The notes below the pieces were generated by a model that saw nothing but the letters and a program-made list of their open reading frames with translations, made no database searches and was not told the DNA's origin. Both the position numbers and the translations under genes were made by a program. From Gordonia amicalis NBRC 100051 = JCM 11271 (lineage in GTDB: Bacteria > Actinomycetota > Actinomycetes > Mycobacteriales > Mycobacteriaceae): DNA of 64,000 nt. The DNA lies in NCBI RefSeq assembly GCF_000332995.1, contig NZ_BANS01000017.1, forward strand, positions 1-64,000. Direction: 5' to 3'. Below, one piece after another: positions 21,924 through 35,226 of this stretch. Position 1 is the first letter of the stretch; every line of letters starts with the position of its first letter.

Positions 21924-22286
21924 CTGAACTCCTCGCGGTTCTTCCGGGGACGTGCCCGATCCCGGATGTTGATCGAACGGCCACTGTGCCCCGACCACAC
22001 ACTGCACATGGGTCGCAGATGCCCCTATAGGGAACACAGGTCACACATGCGACATCAGAACCGTACGTCACATCAACCACACGAGAAAACCTTACGAAAT
22101 GAATTACAAAGACGTGATTACCTGGGAAAATGCTGTGAACTGCAGATAGTTCACCAGTGCAGCTCAGGTCTCGAATTCGCAACAAACCGGTGGACGAACC
22201 GATTCGGACGCGAGCACCACGACACCGGCGCCGCCGGACCGCGACGAGCGGTCGTCAGTGACGCAGGCGAAAGTGAAGGGCGGGCG
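21924..22286 (-). promoter_or_regulatory. ripA upstream region with GTCACA repeats
   Basis: These 363 bp contain no supported gene and are AT-richer near 22075-22150. On the plus strand GTCACA-N5-GACATC occurs at 22040-22056 and another GTCACA at 22067-22072. These resemble the direct-repeat boxes of the response regulator MtrA, which controls cell-wall hydrolases in mycobacteria and corynebacteria, but the match is partial. I looked for a c-di-AMP riboswitch core and did not see one. Confidence 0.3.
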
Positions 22287-22916
22287 TCAGGAAGACGTCG
22301 AGGAGTCGACGGTCGCCCCGTCGCGAGACGCGTCCGAGTCGCCGGACGACGACGCTTGCGCACCGGTCGGGTTCACCGGACCGAGGGGTCCTCCCGCCGC
22401 CGCTGCGCGGGCACGTCGGGCGCGGAATCGCGCACCCGCCGCACCGAGCACGACGACGAGGATGAGGACGAGTCCGACGACGGTCCAGTCGACGTGCGAA
22501 CCGGTCATCGAGTCGACCATCTGTCGCGCAGCCCCGGGCGGATCGGTGAGGGCGAGATTCTGAGTCGCCTCCTCCTGGATCACCCGGCTGAACTCCGGCG
22601 AGGAGCTGCCGACAGAGTTGGGGCCGAGCACGATCACGGTGCCGCCGACCTGCTCCTGGAGCTGGTTGGCGATGTCGCGGTAGAGGCTGAAGCGCGGCTG
22701 CACCTGGTCGACGACCACGAAGCTGAAGTCCTGGCCCTTGGACTTGGCGTACTCGATCACCTCGAGCATCCCGGGTACCTGCTCGGGAGTGGCGCCGGCC
22801 ACCCCGTCGTCGGCGATGTCGCGCGAGAGCTCGGCCATGTCGACCCCGACCAGCCCGGTGAGTTCGCTGTTCTCCGCGGGAGCGGCCAGCATCAGCATCG
22901 TCGGCTCGGGACCCAT
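22287..22916 (-). CDS. Rv1476-like single-pass membrane protein, 209 aa
   Basis: This conserved mycobacterial-type protein lies between ripA and acn. The N-terminal 130 residues form a TPM-like alpha/beta domain (FSFVVVDQVQPRFSLYRDIA near residue 65, VIVLGPNSVG near 95). A single membrane helix (about 147-166) is followed by an Arg-rich stop-transfer sequence, and then by a Ser/Asp-rich cytoplasmic tail. A GGGGTGAGG lies shortly before the ATG. Its function is not established; the position beside ripA and the predicted topology suggest an envelope role. Confidence 0.8.
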   Translation of the reverse strand: MGPEPTMLMLAAPAENSELTGLVGVDMAELSRDIADDGVAGATPEQVPGMLEVIEYAKSKGQDFSFVVVDQVQPRFSLYRDIANQLQEQVGGTVIVLGPNSVGSSSPEFSRVIQEEATQNLALTDPPGAARQMVDSMTGSHVDWTVVGLVLILVVVLGAAGARFRARRARAAAAGGPLGPVNPTGAQASSSGDSDASRDGATVDSSTSS

Positions 22917-23066
22917 ACGGCCTCACCCCTGTCTGTCGGTAACCCCCGCGGCGAGCAAAGCGGACGCTCACCGGACTTCGCCCTGCACCGTACGACACAA
23001 TGGAGTCGTCCGGGTATTCGCCTACGCGTGCGGCCTCGACGGCGTGTCGTCGCCACCCCGCTGGGA

Positions 23067-26014
<2,948 letters not shown>

Positions 26015-26028
26015 CAGGAGCACGCGAC

Positions 26029-26595
26029 GTGCCCAAGGTCAGTGATGACCGCCTTGCCGCGCGTCGTCGGGAGATTCTCGACGGCGCGCGGCATTGCTTC
26101 GCGGAGTACGGATACGACGGTGCGACCGTCAAGCGGATCGAGGAGTCCACGGGTCTGTCCCGCGGCGCGATCTTCCACCACTACCGGGACAAAGAGGCGC
26201 TGTTCCTCGCGCTCGCGCACGAGGACGCCGAACGTATGGCGGATGTCGCCGCCGAAGAGGGTCTCGTGCAGGTCATGCGTGACATGCTCACGCGGCCAGA
26301 GGATTTCGACTGGCTCGGGACCCGCCTCGAGATCGCGCGAAAGCTGCGCACCGACAACAGCTTCCGGGCCGAGTGGATGGCACGGTCGGCCGAGCTCGAG
26401 CAGGCCACCCTCACCCGCCTCGAGCGCGGCCGTCAGGCCGGTCGTCTTCGCGACGATGTCCCCACCAACGTCCTGGTCAAGTATCTGGATCTCGTTCTCG
26501 ACGGACTGATCACCCGACTGGCGTCGGGTCAGCCCACCGACGATCTGCACGCAGTCCTCGATCTCGTCGAGGAATCGGTGCGGGCCAAGGACTGA
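26029..26595 (+). CDS. acnR: TetR-family regulator of aconitase (AcnR-like), 188 aa
   Basis: This TetR repressor has an N-terminal helix-turn-helix (about 14-60) with VKRIEESTGLSRGAIFHHYR as the recognition region, and a helical ligand domain. Its position directly downstream of acn and the near-perfect AcnR box upstream of acn identify it as AcnR, the repressor of aconitase described in Corynebacterium glutamicum. The GTG start has a CAGGAG eight bases upstream. The stop codon abuts the stop of the convergent gene with no base between. Confidence 0.9.
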   Translation: MPKVSDDRLAARRREILDGARHCFAEYGYDGATVKRIEESTGLSRGAIFHHYRDKEALFLALAHEDAERMADVAAEEGLVQVMRDMLTRPEDFDWLGTRLEIARKLRTDNSFRAEWMARSAELEQATLTRLERGRQAGRLRDDVPTNVLVKYLDLVLDGLITRLASGQPTDDLHAVLDLVEESVRAKD

Positions 26596-27456
26596 TCACC
26601 GCGCGTCGAGGATCTGCCCGACCTCGGCGATCGTGCGCCCCGCCGAAATCCGGTACGCGTGGACCGCCTCGTCACCGGTGAGCTGGACGGTGGGGTGCCC
26701 CCTCGTCGACCAGCGAGGTTCCCGGAACACGCCCCGAGACATCGGATACAGATCCGGGTGCGACAACAGCCGGTCCGGGGCCGGTGGCAGGCCCCGGACC
26801 TGCCGCATCCGTTGCCCTACGGCCGCCACCAGCCAGACCTCGGCGACAGCCGCCGGCCGGATGGACGACAAGAATCTGTTCTCCCCGCGGGCGGTGACCG
26901 TCATCGTGTCCATACGCCGCACCCGCCACAACGACCCGAACACGTCGAACCGCGCCATCCGATCGTTGTGCAGGTCGAACTCCACACCGAGGCCGCGCAG
27001 CGCCGCGGAACATTCGACGCCCAGGAGCCGCCCCGGGAGTTCCCGCTCTCGGCGCCGATCCTCCTCCTCACGGAGCCGGTCGCCGATCGGCTGGTATTCA
27101 CGTTCCAGCACACGTCGATTCGCTTCTGCGCCGTCGACGAGCCGCCGGTCCAGCCACTCGGGATCGATCTGCAGGAAATAGCGGAAGAAGATCCGACGCG
27201 GCGCATTGTCCGCGATCACCACATCGTCTTCGACGAGCATCTCGACGCCGCGATCGATCGACCAGACCGCGGCGGTCCGTCCGTCGACCTCGGCCACCCA
27301 ACTCCAGCCGCGCGAACGGATCTCGGGTGCAGCCTCGGCGAGCACAGAACTCAGCGTGGTTCCGGACATCACCGAGATCCGGCGGGCATGGGACTGCACG
27401 TCGTCGCCCATGGCCACGCTGTCGCGGTCCACCTCGATGTCGAACGAATCGGTCAT
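26596..27456 (-). CDS. Conserved hypothetical protein, 286 aa
   Basis: No family was recognised. The protein is soluble; residues about 105-140 form a highly charged helix (Glu/Arg-rich, EEEDRRRERELPG). An Arg-rich beta section follows, with RRMDTMTVTARGENRFL near 185. The ATG at 27456 is chosen because a TACACT -10 box (27464-27469, minus strand) lies seven bases before it, predicting a leaderless mRNA; GTG 27459 is the alternative. It converges on acnR with abutting stop codons and is divergent from the cholesterol oxidase locus. Confidence 0.65.
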   Translation of the reverse strand: MTDSFDIEVDRDSVAMGDDVQSHARRISVMSGTTLSSVLAEAAPEIRSRGWSWVAEVDGRTAAVWSIDRGVEMLVEDDVVIADNAPRRIFFRYFLQIDPEWLDRRLVDGAEANRRVLEREYQPIGDRLREEEDRRRERELPGRLLGVECSAALRGLGVEFDLHNDRMARFDVFGSLWRVRRMDTMTVTARGENRFLSSIRPAAVAEVWLVAAVGQRMRQVRGLPPAPDRLLSHPDLYPMSRGVFREPRWSTRGHPTVQLTGDEAVHAYRISAGRTIAEVGQILDAR

Positions 27457-27529
27457 CACCCGGAGTGTATGCGGCGATCAGAGTAGTCTTCGGAGCACAG
27501 TCCCAGGGTGATGCATCCCACTCTCCCAC

Positions 27530-27578
27530 ACTAAGTAAGGTGTCCCTTACCTTAGTTAGTGCAAGCTAAGGTTCCATC
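27530..27578 (+). promoter_or_regulatory. Palindromic operator and leaderless promoter before the cholesterol oxidase
   Basis: A 31-bp imperfect palindrome at 27530-27560 has arms ACTAAGTAAGGT and ACCTTAGTTAGT (11 of 12 bases pair, 7-bp spacer). A second inverted repeat, ACCTTAG-N10-CTAAGGT, spans 27549-27572. The last TAAGGT (27567-27572) is also the apparent -10 box, six bases before the GTG at 27579. The half-sites recall DtxR/IdeR iron boxes, but the spacing does not match the 19-bp consensus. Confidence 0.55.
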
Positions 27579-29201
27579 GTGAACTTGGACAGACCCGACC
27601 CCGCCGTCTCGCGCCGGACCGTCCTCCGCTCCGTGGCAGGTGCCGGAGCCCTCGCCGCGCTGGCCACCACCGCGAGTACCGCGACTCCCGCGAACGCCAC
27701 GCCCGGACGCACCGCGATCGTCATCGGCACCGGTTTCGGCGGCTCGGTCGCCGCGCTGCGACTCGGTGAAGCCGGTTTCGCCACAACGGTGTTCGAGCGT
27801 GGCCGCCGCTGGCCGATCCGCTCGGACGGCAACACCTTCGCCTCTTTCTCGAGCCCGGACAAGCGTGCCGCCTGGTTCGTCGGCAACCGGGCCGGCGCGA
27901 ACAACGCCACCGCTATCCCCGTCCAGCCGTACCCGGGCGTCCTCGACACGTCATCGGAAACGGGATCGAGGCCGTCTACGGCGCCGGCGTGGGCGGCGGA
28001 TCGCTGGTGGTCGGCTCGTTCACGCCGGTCCCCCGGCGCCAGGACTTCGAGCACATCTTCCCGGCCGCGGCGAACTACCCCGAGCTGCTGTCCGTGTATT
28101 ACCCGCGCGCCAAGAAGGCCCTCGGGGTCTCGCCTCTTCCCGCCGACATCCTCCGCCACCCCAACTACGTCGGCCCTCGGTCGTGGCTGAACGTCATCGC
28201 CCGTTACGGCGCGAGCCCGCACTTCTTCGACTTCGCGATCGACTGGGACATCGTCCGCGCCGAGATCGCCGGCCGTAAACGCCCGTCGGTCATCGTCGGT
28301 GAGCTGAGCTACGGCGTGAACAGCGGTGCCAAGAAGTCCACCGACCGGACCTACCTCGCCGCCGCCGAACGGTCCGGCAACGTCACGATCAAGCCGATGC
28401 ACGAGGTCTTCGACATCCGGCCGCGCGCACGCCGGGCCGGTTTCGTCGTCACGGCGCGGGTCCGCGACGAGCAGGGTCGGACGATCCGGACGGTGACCGC
28501 CGAGGCCGATCATCTGTTCCTGGCGGCCGGCTCGTTCCACACCACCCGCATGCTCGTCGAGGCACGGGCGAAAGGCACTCTGCCGCAACTGTCCCCGCAC
28601 ATCGGGAACGGATTCGGGACCAACGGCGACTTCCTCACCATCCGCACCAACCCGTCCGACGACTTCGGGCTCGTCCAAGGTGGACCTGGCTACGCGCGGA
28701 TCTACGAGGACAGGCTCTCGGAGACCCCGATGTCGATGGTCTATCAGGCGACGCCGCTGCCGGCGCCCCTCGGCAAGGCCGGGACCACCCACCTCGTCCA
28801 GACCCACACCGATGAACGAGGCACAGTCGACTTCGATCACGCGAGCCGGACGGCGAAGCTCAACTATCCGTATCCGGAGGGAAGCAACGACGTCGATCGG
28901 CAGGCGGCCGCCTTCGTCGGAAAGTTCCACCAGCGCACCGAGGCACGCTACGGCAGGCCGGCCAACGGCGTCCCGATCTACACCCGCGCCGTCGGATTCG
29001 GTTCGGCGGGCACGTATCACGGCCTCGGTTGGCGTCGTGATGGGACAGGCGGCGTCGATGGACGGTGCGGTCCGCGGCTACGACAACCTCTACGTCGTCG
29101 ACGGCTCGTTCGTGCCGGGTGCCGTCGGACTGGTGAATCCCGCCCTGACGATCACCGCGCTCGCCGAACGGACGATGGATCGGTTCCTCGCCGACCACTG
29201 A
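27579..29201 (+). pseudogene. Cholesterol oxidase (GMC family), broken by two frameshifts
   Basis: This is a secreted flavoenzyme that oxidises cholesterol to cholest-4-en-3-one. A Tat signal (SRRTVLRSVAGAGALAALA) precedes the FAD-binding motif IVIGTGFGGSVAALRLGEAG. Later segments (NGFGTNGDF, GVVMGQAASMDGAVRGYDNL, NPALTITALAE) are typical of class I cholesterol oxidases. One base is missing at about 27949-27950 (ACC-GTC reads ACGTC), and one extra T lies at 29029-29030 (GGT-GGC reads GGTTGGC). The frames therefore run 0, 2, 0 and restore each other. Corrected, the product would be about 540 aa, the normal size. It is either a recent pseudogene or a pair of sequence errors. Confidence 0.85.
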
Positions 29202-29272
29202 GCGCAGTTCTGCGCCAACCACGGCCGAGAGTGATGCCGGCCGCGAGGGCTCGGGTACTGTGACACACGACA

Positions 29273-29306
29273 CCCCGAACGATCGTTAGTTAACGGTTGT
29301 TCGGGG
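29273..29306 (+). promoter_or_regulatory. 34-bp imperfect palindrome upstream of the acyl-CoA ligase
   Basis: The outer arms CCCCGAAC and GTTCGGGG pair perfectly, and 14 of 17 base pairs match overall. The centre is CGTTA-GT-TAACG. It lies 33 bp before the TTG start at 29339. It has the size and symmetry of a TetR-family operator, for example of a fatty-acid or sterol regulator, but no named consensus was matched. It could also act as a terminator for the upstream gene. Confidence 0.55.
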
Positions 29307-29338
29307 TCAATGTCCCCCTTCGTCAGAGGAGTGCACCC

Positions 29339-30883
29339 TTGTTCCCTGGAGTCTTCGCCAAGTCCACTCCGGACAAGCCCGCCGTCATCCGAGCCGCCAC
29401 CGGCGAGCAGCTGACCTACCGTCAACTCGACGAGAACTCGACCCGGCTCGCCAACTACCTGGAGTCGCTGGGGCTCGAGCGCGGCGACAACATCGCAGTC
29501 GTGTCCGCCAACGATCTCCACGTGTTCGAGGTGTACTGGGCCGCGCTGCGCAGCGGACTGTACGTGACGGCGGTCAACCACCACCTGACCGCTGCCGAGA
29601 CCAACTACATCCTCAACGACTGCAACGCCCAGGTGCTGTTCGCGGGCGCATCGGTCGCCGACGCGGTGTCGCGCTCCGGCGAGGTCGAGGCCCTGTCCGG
29701 CACCGGCCGACGCGTCGCCTGGGGTGGAGATCTCCAGGGCTTCGACAGCTACGACAAGATCCTCGCCAACGCCTCCGCCGAACCGCGCACGGATCAGCCG
29801 CGCGGAACCGACATGCTCTACTCGTCGGGAACCACCGGCCGCCCCAAGGGCATCAAGACCCCGATGCCCGACGGTCAGGTCGATCAGGTCCCCGACACCT
29901 ACACGGCGATTTTCGCGCCGATGTACGGCTTCGACGAGAACGCCGTCTACCTGTCCCCCGCACCGCTGTATCACGCTGCGCCGCTCCGCTATTGCGGCGT
30001 CACCAACTCGGTCGGCGGCACTGTGATCATGCTCGACCGCTTCGAGCCCGAGGCCGCACTGGCCGCCATCCAGAACTACAAGGTGACACACAGCCAGTGG
30101 GTGCCCACGATGTTCATCCGCATGCTGAAGCTGCCCGAGGAGGTCCGTAACTCCTACGACGTCAGCAGCCTCAAGATCGCGGTCCACGCCGCGGCACCCT
30201 GCCCGGTCGAGGTCAAGAAGGCGATGATCGACTGGTGGGGCCCGGTCATCCATGAGTACTACGCCTCCACCGAGGCCGCCGGCGCGACGTTCATCGGCCC
30301 GCAGGAAGCACTCGATCACCCCGGCTCGGTGGGCAAGCCGCTGCTCGGCGTCATCCACATCTGCGACGAGGACGGCAAGGAGCTCCCGGTCGGCGAGGTC
30401 GGACAGGTCTTCTTCGAACGCGAGGACGTGACCTTCCAGTACCACAACGATCCGGAGAAGACCCGCAAGGCCCAGCACCCGGAACACGAGAACTGGTCCA
30501 CGACAGGCGATGTCGGGTACGTCGACGCCGACGGTTACCTGTACCTGACCGACCGCAAGGCGTTCATGATCATCTCCGGCGGCGTGAACATCTACCCGCA
30601 GGAGGCCGAGAACGTCCTCATCAACCATCCCGCCGTCTTCGACGTCGCGGTGATCGGTGTCCCCGATCCGGACCTCGGTGAGGTGGCCAAAGCGTGTGTG
30701 CAGCTCGCCGAGGGACACGAGCCCTCCGACGAACTCGCCGACGAGCTCATCACGTTCACCAAGGACAGCATCGCCGCGTACAAGGCGCCGCGGTCGGTGG
30801 ACTTCGTCGACGAACTGCCGCGCACGCCCACCGGCAAGCTGGTCAAGGGCGAACTACGCAAGAAGTACTGGCCGGCAAGCTGA
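29339..30883 (+). CDS. Acyl-CoA synthetase (FadD-like, ANL superfamily), 514 aa
   Basis: This enzyme activates a carboxylic acid to its acyl-CoA through an acyl-adenylate. The P-loop YSSGTTGRPKG lies near residue 160, the YYASTEAAG motif near 305, STTGDVGYVDADGYLYLTDR near 385 and the C-terminal catalytic Lys in PRTPTGKLVKGELR. The start is taken as the TTG at 29339 (reading LFPGVFAKS), because GAGGAG lies seven bases upstream. The frame is open 14 codons further, through the palindrome. The substrate is unknown; its neighbour, a cholesterol oxidase, hints at sterol or fatty-acid catabolism. Confidence 0.88.
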   Translation: MFPGVFAKSTPDKPAVIRAATGEQLTYRQLDENSTRLANYLESLGLERGDNIAVVSANDLHVFEVYWAALRSGLYVTAVNHHLTAAETNYILNDCNAQVLFAGASVADAVSRSGEVEALSGTGRRVAWGGDLQGFDSYDKILANASAEPRTDQPRGTDMLYSSGTTGRPKGIKTPMPDGQVDQVPDTYTAIFAPMYGFDENAVYLSPAPLYHAAPLRYCGVTNSVGGTVIMLDRFEPEAALAAIQNYKVTHSQWVPTMFIRMLKLPEEVRNSYDVSSLKIAVHAAAPCPVEVKKAMIDWWGPVIHEYYASTEAAGATFIGPQEALDHPGSVGKPLLGVIHICDEDGKELPVGEVGQVFFEREDVTFQYHNDPEKTRKAQHPEHENWSTTGDVGYVDADGYLYLTDRKAFMIISGGVNIYPQEAENVLINHPAVFDVAVIGVPDPDLGEVAKACVQLAEGHEPSDELADELITFTKDSIAAYKAPRSVDFVDELPRTPTGKLVKGELRKKYWPAS

Positions 30884-30901
30884 TTGCTCGGACGGCGAGT
30901 G

Positions 30902-32530
<1,629 letters not shown>

Positions 32531-32638
32531 GACGGACCAGTCTACCGGGGCGAATCCAGTGGTTTTGCCACGACAAGGCTCCAGACCGCGCTGCGGAGTC
32601 GCCCCACGGCGACACGGTGGACCGATACGGTGGCAGAC

Positions 32639-33445
32639 GTGACGCAATCCACAACGATTCCCCAGTCCTCGTTTCCCCAGACGTCCGACCTCACCGGCCG
32701 TTCTGCCCTGGTCACCGGCGCCAGCCGGGGCATCGGCGAGGCCATCGCCACCGAGCTCGCCCGCCGCGGCGCCTCGGTGGTCATCACGAGTCGCAAGCCG
32801 GAGCCCCTCGCCGAGGCCGCGGACCGGATCCGCCAGGCCGTGCCGTCAGCGACGGTGACCGCGTTCGCGGCCAACACCGGTGACGCCGACGACCGGGCGG
32901 GTGCGGTCGCGGCGGTTGTGGAGCAGGGTGGCGGAATCCACATCCTGGTCAACAACACCGGCATCGCTCCTCTCGCCGGACCGCTGATGGACGCCGACCT
33001 GGGCGCCTACCGAAAGACCTTCGACACCAATGTCGTCGCCGCCCTCGGCTTCGTGCAGGAGGCGTATCGGGCGGGCATGAAGGACACCGGTGGTTCGGTG
33101 GTCAACATCTCCTCGGTCGCCGGCCTGCGGTCGACGGGGGTGATCGCGGCCTACGGCACGTCGAAAGCGGCGCTGATCCGCCTCACCGCGGAGTTGGCGT
33201 GGGAACTGGGGCCGAACATCCGGGTGAACGCGATCGCGCCCGCGATCGTGCGCACCAAGTTCGCCTCCGGACTGATCGCGGGCGAGAACGAGGCCTGGGC
33301 CGCCGCGGCGTATCCGATGAAGCGCATCGGCGAACCCGAGGACGTCGCCCGCGCGGTCGCGTTCCTCGCCAGTGACGAATCGGCCTGGATCACGGGCGAG
33401 ACCCTCGCCGTCGACGGGGGCATGCTGGCGACCGGCGGATCATGA
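32639..33445 (+). CDS. SDR family oxidoreductase, 268 aa
   Basis: This is a classical short-chain dehydrogenase/reductase. The cofactor motif TGASRGIG lies near residue 25, NNTG (replacing the usual NNAG) near 104, the catalytic Ser in NISSVAG near 158 and Tyr-x3-Lys in AAYGTSKAAL near 170. The terminal ETLAVDGGM is typical. The GTG at 32639 lies seven bases after a TACGGT -10-like box; GTG 32630 is an alternative. The substrate is unknown. It is divergent from the ABC-F gene and 58 bp upstream of the lycopene cyclase gene, so the two may be co-transcribed. Confidence 0.88.
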   Translation: MTQSTTIPQSSFPQTSDLTGRSALVTGASRGIGEAIATELARRGASVVITSRKPEPLAEAADRIRQAVPSATVTAFAANTGDADDRAGAVAAVVEQGGGIHILVNNTGIAPLAGPLMDADLGAYRKTFDTNVVAALGFVQEAYRAGMKDTGGSVVNISSVAGLRSTGVIAAYGTSKAALIRLTAELAWELGPNIRVNAIAPAIVRTKFASGLIAGENEAWAAAAYPMKRIGEPEDVARAVAFLASDESAWITGETLAVDGGMLATGGS

Positions 33446-33503
33446 CGACGCCCGGCGGCCCGGAGTTCCCGTCCGGATCACCGGCTGCGACGAAGGAAGA
33501 CGT

Positions 33504-34655
33504 GTGAGCGCTGGAGTGATCGTTGTGGGCGCGGGACCGGCAGGGCGCGCACTCGCGCACCGGCTGCTGGCCGCCGCGATACCGGTGACCGTGGTCGACC
33601 CTCGTCCCGAACGGGTCTGGCAGTCCACCTTCGCCTGCTGGTCCGACGAGTTGCCCGGCTGGCTCGATCCGACGGCCTTCGCCGCCCGCCTCGAACGCAT
33701 CGGCGTCGCCGGCACCGCCCTCGAAGAGGTCGACCGCGGTTACACGGTGTTCGACACCCCGGGACTGCAACGTTCGCTGACTCTCGACGGCGCCGAGATC
33801 GTGACCGACCGCGTCACCGGGATCGACGGAGCGCGAGTGCAACTCGACACCGGTCGGGCACTGACCGGGGACGTGGTGGTCGACTGCCGTGGCGCACTCC
33901 CCCACGAGGCGCCACGACAGACCGCCTACGGCATCGTCGTCGACAAGGCCACCGCCGCACCGGTTCTGGAGGGCCACGGGGCGTTGCTGATGGACTGGCG
34001 GGGCGGTATCGTCGACCGCCGCTCGTTGCCGTCGTTCCTGTACGTCGTGCCGCTCGGCGGGGACGAGTATCTCCTGGAGGAGACGTGCCTGGCCGGGTTG
34101 CCCGCCCTGGATCTCGACGAGCTGAAGCGCCGGCTCGAGGTCCGGCTCGGCGGGTTGCCGTCGGGTATCCGTCGCGTCGAACACGTGGCGTTCCCGCTGA
34201 CCGGGTCCTCGCCTCAGCCGTGGCGGGACCCGACGTTCTGCTTCGGCGCCGCAGGCGGATTCAAGAATCCGACCACCGGCTACAGCGTCGCCACGTCACT
34301 GATGTGCGTCGATGCGGTGGTGGCCGCGCTGGCCGCGGGGCGCGATCCGGCCCCCGACCTGTGGCCCGCCTCGGCGCGCGCGGTCCACAACCTTCGACTG
34401 CGCGGGCTCAGCGCGCTCCTGCGGCTCAGCCCCACCCAGACGATCGCGTTCTTCGAGGCGTTCTTCGCCATGCCGATCGAGTCGCAGCGCAGCTACCTCA
34501 GCCGTCGCGACGACCTGACCGGCACCATGGGCGCGATGACCCGGGTCATCCGGGCGGTCGACATGCGCACCCGCGCCGTCGTGGCCCGCGGTGCGATGTC
34601 CACGCCGGAATGGGCCGGGGACCTCGGCTCAACCCCGCGCTTCCAGCGCCGCTGA
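33504..34655 (+). CDS. Lycopene beta-cyclase family protein (CrtL-like), 383 aa
   Basis: This FAD/NAD(P)-binding cyclase is likely to form beta-ionone rings on lycopene in carotenoid synthesis. The N-terminal dinucleotide fold reads IVVGAGPAGRALAHRL (about 6-21). Cyclase-family segments follow: YGIVVDK near 150, LLMDWRGG near 170, FLYVVPLGGDEYLLEETCLA near 185 and GGFKNPTTGYSVATSL near 252. This is the plant/cyanobacterial CrtL/CrtY type rather than the heterodimeric CrtYcYd type. The GTG at 33504 follows AAGGAAGA. No other carotenoid genes lie in the window, so it acts with enzymes encoded elsewhere. Confidence 0.82.
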   Translation: MSAGVIVVGAGPAGRALAHRLLAAAIPVTVVDPRPERVWQSTFACWSDELPGWLDPTAFAARLERIGVAGTALEEVDRGYTVFDTPGLQRSLTLDGAEIVTDRVTGIDGARVQLDTGRALTGDVVVDCRGALPHEAPRQTAYGIVVDKATAAPVLEGHGALLMDWRGGIVDRRSLPSFLYVVPLGGDEYLLEETCLAGLPALDLDELKRRLEVRLGGLPSGIRRVEHVAFPLTGSSPQPWRDPTFCFGAAGGFKNPTTGYSVATSLMCVDAVVAALAAGRDPAPDLWPASARAVHNLRLRGLSALLRLSPTQTIAFFEAFFAMPIESQRSYLSRRDDLTGTMGAMTRVIRAVDMRTRAVVARGAMSTPEWAGDLGSTPRFQRR

Positions 34656-34657
34656 CC

Positions 34658-35146
34658 TCACTTCTCGCTGTCCCAGCCGTCAAACCGGAACACCGCCAGT
34701 CGTCCTGCGAGTGCCTCGAACTCGTCCGGCGTGCCGTCGACGACGAGGCCGCTGCGCTTGGCGAATCCGACGCCGACCGGGACCTCGATCGCGAAGGCGC
34801 GCAGCACCGGTCGCGACTCCTCGGGCGTGAGTTCGACGATCCTGACCGGACGGGACCGCCGGCCCCGGCTCAACGTCCCGGCGCCGGCGGCCCGGGCATT
34901 GGCCGCCCAGTCCGAGCCCGGATAACCCGCGACCGTGTAGAGGCCGCCGTCATGCCCGAACGGTGTCATCGGCGTGCTGCGGGGCACCCCGGATCTCCGA
35001 CCGGGCACCGTCAGCACCATCGCGGGACCGGTGCGAATGCCCACCCGTTGCGCCGCCGTCACCAGCTTGTTCATCGGTGTGAGCCAGCGGGGCGGCCGGG
35101 GATCGAGACCGGCGATGTCGTCGTCGGCCGTGTCATCGTTGGTCAT
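34658..35146 (-). CDS. F420/deazaflavin-dependent nitroreductase-like protein (Ddn family), 162 aa
   Basis: This is a split beta-barrel protein of the deazaflavin-dependent (Ddn/DUF385) family. The hallmark TVPGRRSGVPRSTPM lies near residue 48 and is followed by YTVAGYPGSDWAANARAAG, and later by VRIVELTPEESRPVLRAF. The family uses F420H2 to reduce quinones or nitro compounds. The ATG at 35146 opens an acidic N-terminal stretch. It converges on the lycopene cyclase (two bases between stops) and diverges from the sigma factor remnant. The natural substrate is unknown. Confidence 0.85.
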   Translation of the reverse strand: MTNDDTADDDIAGLDPRPPRWLTPMNKLVTAAQRVGIRTGPAMVLTVPGRRSGVPRSTPMTPFGHDGGLYTVAGYPGSDWAANARAAGAGTLSRGRRSRPVRIVELTPEESRPVLRAFAIEVPVGVGFAKRSGLVVDGTPDEFEALAGRLAVFRFDGWDSEK

Positions 35147-35174
35147 GTCATCTAGGACGGGGCGCAGGCCGGGG

Positions 35175-35199
35175 AAGTTACATCTGCGCGCGGTAACTT
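35175..35199 (+). repeat. Inverted repeat in the divergent region before the sigma factor remnant
   Basis: AAGTTAC at 35175-35181 pairs with GTAACTT at 35193-35199 across 11 bases. It lies between the nitroreductase start and the sigma factor start, so it could serve as an operator for either gene. Confidence 0.4.
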
Positions 35200-35226
35200 T
35201 CCGGGACGCTTGTTCGTCGTGAAGAC

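Noticed and set aside
21924..22286. c-di-AMP (ydaO-type) riboswitch upstream of ripA
   Set aside because: Such elements occur before actinobacterial cell-wall hydrolases, but the conserved core was not found by eye in this region.
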